Positions 1 through 6,714 of a DNA stretch of 12,461 nt are shown here, in pieces. This DNA comes from REEB426 sp964551975. GTDB lineage: Bacteria > Actinomycetota > Actinomycetes > S36-B12. Below the pieces are notes generated by a model, which saw nothing but the letters and a program-made list of their open reading frames with translations, searched no databases and was not told where the DNA came from. A program made the position numbers and the translations under genes. Location of the stretch: contig CAZKFI010000065.1 of NCBI GenBank assembly GCA_964551975.1, positions 1 through 12,461 of the forward strand. Direction: 5' to 3'. Position 1 is the stretch's first letter. Every line of letters starts with the position of its first letter.

Positions 1-119
1 ATCCTGAAAAGGTCGTGAAGAATCTGCGAATAGCGCTCGCTGCTAGCATCCTTACGACATTCCGGACACGCCACGCCAGCAGGAGACCCACTGCAGGTGT
101 AGCGGTGGCAGGAGGACAC

Positions 120-126
120 GGGGGAG
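120..126 (+). promoter_or_regulatory. Ribosome binding site deciding the luxR-type start
   Basis: A purine-rich GGGGGAG lies 5 bases before the ATG at 132. It favours that codon over the in-frame GTG at 15, whose extra 39 residues are low-complexity, Arg/Gly/Ala-rich and resemble no domain. Confidence 0.55.
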
Positions 127-131
127 CACGC

Positions 132-911
132 ATGAGTGCAGATCGGCTGACGGCCCTCTGCCTGTTCCTGCGAACACTGCAAGAACATCCCCCGGGACAG
201 GCCATGGCTGAAGCGATCGCCCTCACTGCACTGCGACCCCTCGGCGGATGTGCAGTCACCATTCACATGGTTCTGGAGCCGGAGCAGGCGACGATGGTCG
301 GTTCCTACGGTTTGCTTGAACCTGAGACCAGCAAGGCCGCGTTTTTGTCCCTGCGCCTTCCTCTCCCGACCCCTCAGAGCATCGCTACCGGCAGCACCTG
401 GGTGGGCACCGGCCGAGAACTCATGGAGCGATTCCCACTCCTGCGCATGGACCGACCTTGGGCAATGCCGCTCGTGCCACGTCTGGAGGACTGCTATTTC
501 TTCGTGGCGCCGATGTTGCGTAATAGCGTCCCCTACGGCGCCATTTTCACTGCTATGGAACAAGAGTTCCCTGTTTCACCGGAAGACTGGGCGTACGCGC
601 GCGCGGTTCAGGATATCTGCTCGCTCTGGGGTATCCATGAGATCGATGCGCAGGCAGCTCGCAATAACCTGACGACCGGCCCCGGCATGGTCCTCACCGA
701 TCGGCAGATGCGGGTGCTTGATCTGTTGGCGCAGGGGCGAACCAATGAAGCCATCGCGAATAGCCTCGGATACTCCTTATCCACGATCAAGGCGGACTTA
801 CGGATGCTCTACGACCTCCTTGGCGACACCAATCGCGCTGCGGTGGTGGCGCGGGCAAAGCAACTGGGGCTGGTCCCCTACACGCCAGGCGACCTGGCGG
901 ATACGCCCTAA
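132..911 (+). CDS. LuxR-type (GerE HTH) transcriptional regulator, orphan
   Basis: The 259-residue product is a probable DNA-binding regulator. Its C-terminal part (about residues 188-248) is a clear LuxR/GerE helix-turn-helix: it opens with LTDRQMRVLDLLAQG and has the recognition-helix segment SLSTIKADLRMLYDLLG. The N-terminal 180 residues contain alternating strand-like and amphipathic stretches and could be a GAF-like or other sensory domain, but I see no diagnostic ligand motif and no phospho-acceptor receiver domain. The ATG at 132 is preferred because a good ribosome site precedes it; an in-frame GTG at 15 would add 39 unlikely residues. No kinase or LuxI-type synthase lies beside it, so its signal and targets are unknown. 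Its stop codon overlaps the stop codon of the convergent transpeptidase gene. HTH assignment is firm, sensor assignment weak. Confidence 0.85.
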   Translation: MSADRLTALCLFLRTLQEHPPGQAMAEAIALTALRPLGGCAVTIHMVLEPEQATMVGSYGLLEPETSKAAFLSLRLPLPTPQSIATGSTWVGTGRELMERFPLLRMDRPWAMPLVPRLEDCYFFVAPMLRNSVPYGAIFTAMEQEFPVSPEDWAYARAVQDICSLWGIHEIDAQAARNNLTTGPGMVLTDRQMRVLDLLAQGRTNEAIANSLGYSLSTIKADLRMLYDLLGDTNRAAVVARAKQLGLVPYTPGDLADTP

Positions 912-2158
912 TTCGATGCTGCCACCAGCATCGTGGAGATGCCTCGGGTGGCTTCGGTCAACACCGGACCCGTTGCAGATCTGGCAACCCAGTCAGACCA
1001 ACGCTCATTCCACAGCGTGATGCCATTGCCCAGATCCTGCTCTCGTCCCGTACCACGTACCTCGACCACGTCGCCGACCAGCGTGTTCTCATAGAGCCAA
1101 CGAGCATTATCCGTGCTCATGCCGATGCAGCCGTGACTCACGTTCGCCCTTCCCTGGTAGCCAACCGACCAGGGCGCTGCGTGGACAAACTCGCCGGAAT
1201 CCGTCACCCGCATCGCGTATTCGACGAGCAGCCGGTAATACTCCGGGTCACTGCGCGAGGTACCTCCCGTCGCGGCGTCCATGATCCGGCTGCGTTCTTT
1301 GCTCATAATGACCTTGACCCCACTTCGCGTCTCCCAGCCGGCTTTGCCCGTGGTGATGGGAATAGTGCGGGTGATAGTGCCATCCCGCTGGACGGTCGCG
1401 GTGAATGTTTTGGCATTCACTGTGGTCACCATCGATGGCCCGAAGGTCACGGTGTGCACGAGATCGCGTGCCCCATAGACACCGTCTCGCGCCTGGATGC
1501 CTCTGAGGTTCAGGCGGATCTCAGCCTTCATGGAACCGGGCCAGTAGGTGCGCGGCCGAAACTGCACCTCGCGACCGGAGTTCCATGCCCAGGCACCTTC
1601 TAGGGGCATCGGAGTCACAACCTGCAGTGCGCGCTCAACCTCAGCACGGTTATCGACAGCGCGATCGAAGGTCACGGTGATCGGCATGCCCACACCCACT
1701 GGTTCACCCTCGGCCGGGGACACCTCGGCGGTGAACAGGGCGGAGGGTTCAACGGTGGTGAAGCTGTCCTGTAACTCCACTGACCGGCCACGTGCATCGA
1801 CGGCAGTAGCGACGACGCGATAGGTGCTTCCAAACGCCAACTTTCGCCCATTCGCCCGCCATGTTCGGCTTTGGCTGTCGAAATCTCCCTCGACGGGACC
1901 CTTTGGACCGACCACGGTGACGGTTTCCAGGCGCCCGTTGGTGGCTCGCACTACCACCGGCGTCGTCACATTCACTGGTTGGTCACCTAAGGGCTCGGCG
2001 TGCACCAGTGCGACGGAGTCGTCCGGTTGCCCGGAGGTGATGAGGTTGAAGGTCGGCGTGAACTCGCAGCCTGCGGTAGCTCCGACGAGCAGGACGAGAC
2101 TGGCCGCGAGGCCAGCCCGACCGGCGAGCCGCCTAGAGGAAAGACCGAATCTGGACAT
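908..2158 (-). CDS. L,D-transpeptidase lipoprotein with Ig-like domains (YkuD family)
   Basis: This 416-residue enzyme should form 3->3 peptidoglycan cross-links outside the membrane. Residues 10-31 are a lipoprotein signal ending in ATAGC, with the lipidated Cys at 31. Beta-rich Ig-like domains follow (about 45-240), then the YkuD catalytic domain (about 245-370) with the SHGC motif, catalytic Cys 344 and His 342, and an upstream conserved His in FVHAAPWS. The C-terminal tail with a tryptophan-rich segment (LWNERWSDW) resembles mycobacterial LdtMt2-type enzymes. The motif reads HGCIGMS, with Gly where many relatives have Asn; as far as I recall, this variant occurs in other actinobacteria. 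The ATG at 2158 is chosen because it places the signal peptide at the N terminus; an upstream in-frame codon would overlap ctaF. No Shine-Dalgarno precedes it. It lies 52 bases after ctaF on the same strand, so it is probably co-transcribed with the oxidase genes. Confidence 0.9.
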   Translation of the reverse strand: MSRFGLSSRRLAGRAGLAASLVLLVGATAGCEFTPTFNLITSGQPDDSVALVHAEPLGDQPVNVTTPVVVRATNGRLETVTVVGPKGPVEGDFDSQSRTWRANGRKLAFGSTYRVVATAVDARGRSVELQDSFTTVEPSALFTAEVSPAEGEPVGVGMPITVTFDRAVDNRAEVERALQVVTPMPLEGAWAWNSGREVQFRPRTYWPGSMKAEIRLNLRGIQARDGVYGARDLVHTVTFGPSMVTTVNAKTFTATVQRDGTITRTIPITTGKAGWETRSGVKVIMSKERSRIMDAATGGTSRSDPEYYRLLVEYAMRVTDSGEFVHAAPWSVGYQGRANVSHGCIGMSTDNARWLYENTLVGDVVEVRGTGREQDLGNGITLWNERWSDWVARSATGPVLTEATRGISTMLVAASN

Positions 2159-2171
2159 CACAATGATTGTG
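2159..2171. repeat. 13-base palindrome abutting the transpeptidase start codon
   Basis: CACAAT-G-ATTGTG is a perfect inverted repeat with 6-base arms, ending directly before the ATG of the L,D-transpeptidase gene. Read on the minus strand, CACAAT could also be a poor -10 box for a leaderless transcript. A 6-base-arm palindrome is expected by chance several times in a window of this size, so the functional reading is weak. Confidence 0.25.
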
Positions 2172-2210
2172 ACGCATGAGGCGTCTGGAAAGCGAGTGCG
2201 TTGGGCCTGA

Positions 2211-2606
2211 TTAGCGGGCGAAATTTCCGCGGTAGTACTCGAAAAGCCAGCCAATCAGGGCCAGCATCAGGACGCTGACGCCCAGAACGATGAGCCAGAC
2301 GGCGAAAATCAGGCCGAGCGCGATGAAGAACGCCCCCACGCCGACCCCCAGGGGCCACCAGGAGTACGGGCTGAAAAATCCGTACTCCGGGTCAGCTTCT
2401 TCAACCTCGGCATCGAGGCGGTCCTCCGGACGCGGGAAAACACGCTTTGCCGTGTACAGCACGTAGAAAGCAACGAGGAAGGCCAGCGCACCGGTGAGGG
2501 CGAGAGCGGTAGTACCAATCTCATCGCGGCTGAAGTACCAGTAGATACCGGCAATGGGGAGGAAGAACAGCGCCCCTAGGCCGAACAGCGCACCTTCGAT
2601 CCGCAT
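2211..2606 (-). CDS. ctaF: Cytochrome c oxidase subunit 4, actinobacterial CtaF
   Basis: This 131-residue membrane protein is the small accessory subunit found in actinobacterial aa3-type cytochrome c oxidases. Four hydrophobic segments are visible at about residues 5-24, 33-52, 85-104 and 106-123. They are separated by an acidic, charged loop (EDRLDAEVEEADPEYGFF) and the conserved FSPYSWWPLG segment leading into the third helix. Length and pattern fit the family. The ATG at 2606 lies one base after the ctaD stop codon, so translation is probably coupled to ctaD and no strong ribosome site is needed. It is the third gene of the ctaC-ctaD-ctaF series and is expected in the cytoplasmic membrane within the bc1-aa3 respiratory assembly. 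The qcr genes and ctaE of that assembly are not in this window. Confidence 0.93.
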   Translation of the reverse strand: MRIEGALFGLGALFFLPIAGIYWYFSRDEIGTTALALTGALAFLVAFYVLYTAKRVFPRPEDRLDAEVEEADPEYGFFSPYSWWPLGVGVGAFFIALGLIFAVWLIVLGVSVLMLALIGWLFEYYRGNFAR

Positions 2607-2607
2607 G

Positions 2608-4305
2608 TCAGTGGCCCGCCGTCGTCACCGCCGGGGCGTGTGCGCCCGGAGCCGCCAGTTCGGGATGGTGCAGGTCGAAGGCCGGGCGCTCCGAGCGGAT
2701 CCTCGGCAAGGTCACGAAGTTGTGGCGTGGCGGTGGGCAGCTCGTGGCCCACTCCAGGCTGCCACCCCAGCCCCAGGGATCGTCGACGGTCACCTTGGGC
2801 GCCGATCGCCAGGTCTTGAAGACGTTCCACAGGAAGAACAACGTGGAGACGCCAAGGATTGCTGCACCGACGGACGAGACGATGTTGAGGGTTTCGAAGT
2901 CATCGACGACGAGGTAGTCGCCGTAGCGACGTGGCATGCCCTGCACCCCGAGCCAGTGCTGCACGAGGAAGGTCACCTGGAAACCGATGAAGAGCAGCCA
3001 GAAGTGGATCTTGCCCAAGCGCTCGTCCAGCATCTTGCCGGTCATCTTCGGCCACCAGAAGTACAGGCCTGCGAAGAACAGGAACACGACTGTGCCAAAG
3101 ACGGTGTAGTGGAAGTGCGCCACGACGAAGTACGAGTCGGAGACGTGGAAGTCGAGCGGCGGCGAGGAGAGGATGATGCCGGTCAAGCCACCGAAAAGGA
3201 ACGTGACCAGGAATCCCATGGTCCACAGCATGGGCGTGTCGAAAGACACTGACCCCTTCCACATAGTTCCGATCCAGTTGAAGAACTTCACGCCGGTCGG
3301 CACCGCGATCAGCATGGTCATTAAGGCAAAGAACGGCAGGTAGACCGAACCGGTGACGTACATGTGGTGAGCCCAGACGGCCACGGAGAGTGCTCCGATC
3401 GCCATCGTGGCGAAGACCAGGCCCTTGTAACCGAAGATCGGCTTACGCGAGAACACCGGGATGATTTCGCTGGCGATGCCGAAGAACGGTAGCGCCAGGA
3501 TGTAGACCTCGGGATGGCCGAAGAACCAGAACAGGTGCTGCCAGAGGATCGCGCCGCCGTTTTCTGACTCGAAGACCACCGCCCCGTACTGGCGGTCAAT
3601 GAAGGCGACCACCAGAGCAGCCGCGAGAACCGGGAACGCGATGAGCACGAGCACCGAAGTGATGAAGATGGTCCAGGTGAAGATCGGCATCCGGAACATC
3701 GTCATGCCAGGGGCGCGCATGCAGAAGATCGTCGTAATGAAGTTCACTGCACCGAGGATTGTCCCGAGTCCGCCTAGGGCGAGGCCGAGGAGCCATAGAT
3801 CCGCACCAACCTCTGGTGAGTTCACGGCGTTGCTCAGTGGTGCATAGGCGAACCAACCGAAGGCCGCTGCACCGCCGGGGGTGAAGAAACCCATTGCCAC
3901 GGTGATGCCGCCGAAAAGGAATAACCAATAGCCCAGCATGTTCAAACGGGGGAACGCAACGTCAGGGGAACCGATCTGCAGCGGCATGATGACGTTCGCG
4001 AATCCCACGAACAACGGGGTCGCGAATAGGAAGAGCATGATCGTGCCGTGCATGGTGAACAGCTGGTTGTACTGCTCCAAGCTGATGAACTGCAGTTGCG
4101 GAGTGGCCAGCTCGGCGCGCATCACGAGCGCCATGGCGCCGGCAAGGAGGAACCAGATGGTTGACGTGATCAGGTAGAGGTAGCCGATCTTCTTGTGGTC
4201 TGTCGTGGTCAGCCAATCAACCGCTGCCTGCCCCAAGGACCGCTGTTTCGGCGTCGCTGGCTCCGGGGCCACTGTTGGTGCTGGTGGCTCGCTCAGAATC
4301 GTCAT
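2608..4305 (-). CDS. ctaD: Cytochrome c oxidase subunit 1 (aa3-type)
   Basis: This 565-residue catalytic subunit reduces O2 to water at the haem a3-CuB centre and pumps protons. All signature residues are present. They are the haem a ligands His 86 (TMHGT) and His 399, the haem a3 ligand His 397 (VVAHFHY), and the CuB ligands His 264 (GHPEVY), His 313 and His 314 (WAHHMY). Tyr 268 is placed for the His-Tyr cross-link. Proton-path residues Asp 115, Asn 122 and Glu 266 (D channel) and Lys 340 (K channel) identify a type A1 haem-copper oxidase. About twelve transmembrane helices are apparent, followed by a hydrophilic C-terminal tail of roughly 60 residues typical of actinobacterial CtaD. Its ATG overlaps the ctaC stop in an ATGA, so it is translationally coupled to ctaC. 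No missing key residue or frame problem was seen. Confidence 0.98.
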   Translation of the reverse strand: MTILSEPPAPTVAPEPATPKQRSLGQAAVDWLTTTDHKKIGYLYLITSTIWFLLAGAMALVMRAELATPQLQFISLEQYNQLFTMHGTIMLFLFATPLFVGFANVIMPLQIGSPDVAFPRLNMLGYWLFLFGGITVAMGFFTPGGAAAFGWFAYAPLSNAVNSPEVGADLWLLGLALGGLGTILGAVNFITTIFCMRAPGMTMFRMPIFTWTIFITSVLVLIAFPVLAAALVVAFIDRQYGAVVFESENGGAILWQHLFWFFGHPEVYILALPFFGIASEIIPVFSRKPIFGYKGLVFATMAIGALSVAVWAHHMYVTGSVYLPFFALMTMLIAVPTGVKFFNWIGTMWKGSVSFDTPMLWTMGFLVTFLFGGLTGIILSSPPLDFHVSDSYFVVAHFHYTVFGTVVFLFFAGLYFWWPKMTGKMLDERLGKIHFWLLFIGFQVTFLVQHWLGVQGMPRRYGDYLVVDDFETLNIVSSVGAAILGVSTLFFLWNVFKTWRSAPKVTVDDPWGWGGSLEWATSCPPPRHNFVTLPRIRSERPAFDLHHPELAAPGAHAPAVTTAGH

Positions 4306-5183
4306 AGCAGCCGCTCACCCTCTCGCTGACCTTCATCGGTACTGCGTCCGGTCTCCAGGAGGCCGGTTTGGCCCTTGGCGCGCAGTGATTCAACAAACGC
4401 ATCGAACTCGGCCGGCTCCACGACTTCGACGTTGAACAGCATTCGGGCATGCTCAGTTCCGCAGAGTTCCGCGCATTTACCGGGGTAGAAGCCCACCTTG
4501 TCCGGGGTGAGTTCAAAGACATTGGTCTTGCCCGGGATCACATCCATCTTGAACAGGAAGGCCGGCACCCAGAAGGAGTGAATGACATCCGGGGAGGTCA
4601 ATTCGAACCGCACCCTCTGCCCCGCTGGTAGGACCAGCGTCGGAAGCTCGTCCGGCGTGCCTACTGCGTAGACATCTTGATCGAGGTAGTTAAAGCCCCA
4701 ACTCCACCGGAAGCCAACGACGTTCACGGTGAGGTCTTCGTCATTGCGAACGGTGAGGAGTTCTGTCTGATCGCGCGCCGTGAACCAGAACAGGCCCAGG
4801 ATCATGATGAGCGGCACGATCGTGTACAGCAGCTCGATGGGCAGGTTGTATCGCGTCTGCTCAGGGACACCGGCTCGGCGACGACGGCGGTAGGCGATGG
4901 CCGCCCAGAGCATCAGGCCCCAGGTGAGCGCACCCACAGCCCAGGCCGCGATCCACGAACCGTTCCAGAGGTTGACGATCATCGGCCCTTCGACCGTTGC
5001 CGGTTCAGGCAGGTCGAAGAAGAACGCCTCATTGGCGGTACACCCGGCGAGCGCAACGGAGCCGAGGAGTGCCAGGCCGATGCCGATGGCAGTTCGCCGG
5101 AACCGGGAAGCATGAGCCTGGGGAGACTGTGACCAGAACGACCGTGCGCGTCCCGCGAGGGCCCTGGAAAAGATGGGAGCCAC
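4302..5183 (-). CDS. ctaC: Cytochrome c oxidase subunit 2 (CuA-containing, lipoprotein)
   Basis: This 293-residue subunit takes electrons from cytochrome c through a binuclear CuA site and passes them to subunit 1. The N terminus holds an Arg-rich stretch, a hydrophobic signal and a lipobox (VALAGC, Cys 48). Two transmembrane helices follow at about residues 75-98 and 115-135. The C-terminal cupredoxin domain carries every CuA ligand: His 202 (DVIHSFWVP), Cys 237, Glu 239, Cys 241, His 245 and Met 248 (GKCAELCGTEHARM). The start is a GTG supported by an AGGAAGG ribosome site 5 bases upstream. It is the first gene of the ctaC-ctaD-ctaF-transpeptidase series and lies divergently from the desulfurase-like gene across about 130 bases. 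The C-terminal 25 residues are charged and specific to this copy. Confidence 0.97.
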   Translation of the reverse strand: MAPIFSRALAGRARSFWSQSPQAHASRFRRTAIGIGLALLGSVALAGCTANEAFFFDLPEPATVEGPMIVNLWNGSWIAAWAVGALTWGLMLWAAIAYRRRRRAGVPEQTRYNLPIELLYTIVPLIMILGLFWFTARDQTELLTVRNDEDLTVNVVGFRWSWGFNYLDQDVYAVGTPDELPTLVLPAGQRVRFELTSPDVIHSFWVPAFLFKMDVIPGKTNVFELTPDKVGFYPGKCAELCGTEHARMLFNVEVVEPAEFDAFVESLRAKGQTGLLETGRSTDEGQREGERLL

Positions 5184-5312
5184 GCCTGCCTTCCTACGGT
5201 TGGACCGCTCTAGGCCGGCGGACTACCCGGCCGCTGATGCTGCGACATTAGCGCACGTCGCCAAACTGCTCAGCGGCATCCCGTGTGACCTTTGTCCTGA
5301 TCCGCGGGCACG
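5184..5312. promoter_or_regulatory. Divergent intergenic region between ctaC and the desulfurase-like gene
   Basis: These 129 bases must hold the promoters of both the oxidase operon (minus) and the desulfurase-tusA pair (plus). For ctaC, a TAATGT on the minus strand (5245-5250) fits the actinobacterial TANNNT -10 pattern and would give a leader of roughly 55 bases. I see no convincing -35 at normal spacing and no clear promoter for the plus strand. No long inverted repeat was noticed. Confidence 0.35.
5189..5195 (-). promoter_or_regulatory. Ribosome binding site deciding the ctaC GTG start
   Basis: On the minus strand AGGAAGG lies 5 bases before the GTG at 5183. It fixes that non-ATG codon as the ctaC start, ahead of the lipoprotein signal. 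Confidence 0.65.
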
Positions 5313-6459
5313 ATGCGGCAGGCTGGGCAAGTGGCGGCACCATCCGGTTATCTCGACGCCCTAGGCGGTCAGCCCCTGCTGCCCGTGGCGGCGGCTGCGA
5401 TGGCTGCGGCTCTCGAATCGGCCTATGCCGATCCGGTGCGCTTACATCACCAGGGGCGACAGGCCGGGCTGATCCTCGACACCACCAGAGCCAGCCTGGC
5501 CGAATCGTTGACCAGCATCTGCGCCGAACCCGTTCACCCTGACGAGGTCTATTTAACGTCGTCACTGGCATCAGCAGCCTCGTACGCAATTTCAGGAATC
5601 ATGGGCACCACCAGCAACCTGGGTGCCGGTCAGGACGTCAGGCCGGTCCTGGTCAGTGCCGTGGAGGCACGCATCGTGCTGGAGCTCGTCCAGGCCTACC
5701 CACACCATGTCATTCCGGTTGACGAAATGGCCCGGGCATGCGTTGCCCGGGCACGCCAGGCTTTGGCCGCTGGCAGTTCGCTGCTGTGCCGTCAGCGAAG
5801 TGGGGACGCGCCAGCCGATTGCCGAGGTCGCGGGGCTGGCACAGGCGGCCGGCACCCCGGTAGTAAGGGATGCAACCGGCGCTATCGGTCATGGTCCGGT
5901 GCCCTCAGGCTGGTCGCTCATGATGGCGGCGGGCCGGGACTGGGCAGGCCCTGCGGGAGTAGCGCTCCTAGTCGTGCGGCGGCACACACGCTGGGTACCT
6001 CCTCCGGGGAGTGAGCGCGGCTGGCTGGGCGGGTTCCCGGATATTCCGGCAGCTGCTGGGGCCGCCGCGGCACTGGAAGTCGTCCTTCGGACAGCGCAAC
6101 AGGAGAACCAACGCACCTGGGACCTCGTGGCCGAAATCCGAAGTCAAGTCGCACGCCTTGCCGACGTGGTCGTTGTCGGAGATCCCCAGGATCGCCTGCC
6201 CCACGTGGTCACCTTCAGCGTGCTCTACGCACACGGTGAGGCGCTGGTCAGCGAACTGGACCGTCGTGGTTTCTCGGTGGCGAGCGGCTCGGCCTGCGTG
6301 GCCGATGATCAAGAGCCAAGTCACGTCCTGGCTGCGATGGGTGCGTACACCGGGGGCAATATTCGCGTCAGCCTGCCCCTGGGCTGCACAAACGCAAGTG
6401 TCGACGCATTCCTGGCGGCCCTGCCGGCCGCCATCGCGGCCGTTCGCGAACCGCTATGA
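5313..6459 (+). CDS. Cysteine desulfurase-like protein (aminotransferase class V fold), PLP-site degenerate and frame-disrupted
   Basis: Read through one frame correction near 5787, this encodes about 381 residues aligning over the full length of NifS/IscS-type desulfurases. Recognisable segments are YLD at the N terminus, DPVRLHHQGRQA, VSAVEARIVL, SEVGTRQPIAEV, RDATGAIGHGP and the C-terminal Cys loop GSACVADDQEPSHVL. The upstream frame runs to about 5787 and the downstream frame continues from GCC at 5788; one extra base there (or two missing) explains the break. The catalytic site is eroded: the PLP lysine of the SGHK motif is Asp (AGRD, codon 5938-5940), the PLP-stacking His is Ala (codon 5667-5669), and other cofactor contacts differ. 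The loop Cys (6295-6297) and the Asp of the DAT motif remain. The ATG at 5313 is used; a GTG at 5331 is an alternative. Its stop overlaps tusA. It may be a pseudoenzyme or a decaying gene. Confidence 0.75.
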
Positions 6460-6701
6460 CGAGCGAACCGCAGCGCTGGCTTGACGAGCGGGGTGAGCTA
6501 TGCCCGCAGCCGATCATCGCCCTCGCCCGAGCCTGCGTATCCGCACCGGCGGGCACCATCCTTGGCCTGCTCAGTGACGACCCAGCGGCCCAATTCGACG
6601 TTCCCGCCTGGTGTCGACTGAAGGGTATGGAGTTCATCGACGCCGCGCCGGCACCGGATGGTGCAGGTGGCACGGCCTACCGTGTTCGGGTTCCAGGGTG
6701 A
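6456..6701 (+). CDS. TusA-family sulfurtransferase (SirA-like sulfur carrier)
   Basis: This small 81-residue protein belongs to the TusA/SirA/YeeD family, which accepts persulfide sulfur from a cysteine desulfurase and relays it to thiolation, Fe-S or molybdenum cofactor pathways. The signature LDERGELCPQPIIALAR places the sulfur-carrying Cys at residue 16, followed by the conserved Pro. The second half (LGLLSDDPAAQFDVPAWC) matches the family's beta strand and helix. It starts with an ATGA overlapping the desulfurase-like stop codon and has no ribosome site of its own, so it is translationally coupled. As I recall, some actinobacteria carry the two as one fused protein, which supports a joint function. 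The reading frame is intact, in contrast to the upstream gene. The downstream convergent aat gene ends 13 bases away. The actual sulfur recipient is unknown. Confidence 0.88.
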   Translation: MTSEPQRWLDERGELCPQPIIALARACVSAPAGTILGLLSDDPAAQFDVPAWCRLKGMEFIDAAPAPDGAGGTAYRVRVPG

Positions 6702-6714
6702 TTGCAGTCGCAGA

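Noticed and set aside
15..131. GTG start at 15 for the LuxR-type gene
   Set aside because: It would add 39 residues of low-complexity sequence, while the ATG at 132 has a good ribosome site and domain-like sequence begins there.
2554..3252. Open frame of 232 codons on the plus strand opposite ctaD and ctaF
   Set aside because: It is antisense to conserved oxidase genes and has a highly charged Glu/Arg/His-rich composition with no recognisable motif.
5781..5790. Programmed ribosomal frameshift in the desulfurase-like gene
   Set aside because: There is no slippery heptamer, no obvious downstream pseudoknot and no in-frame stop immediately after the site; an indel is simpler.
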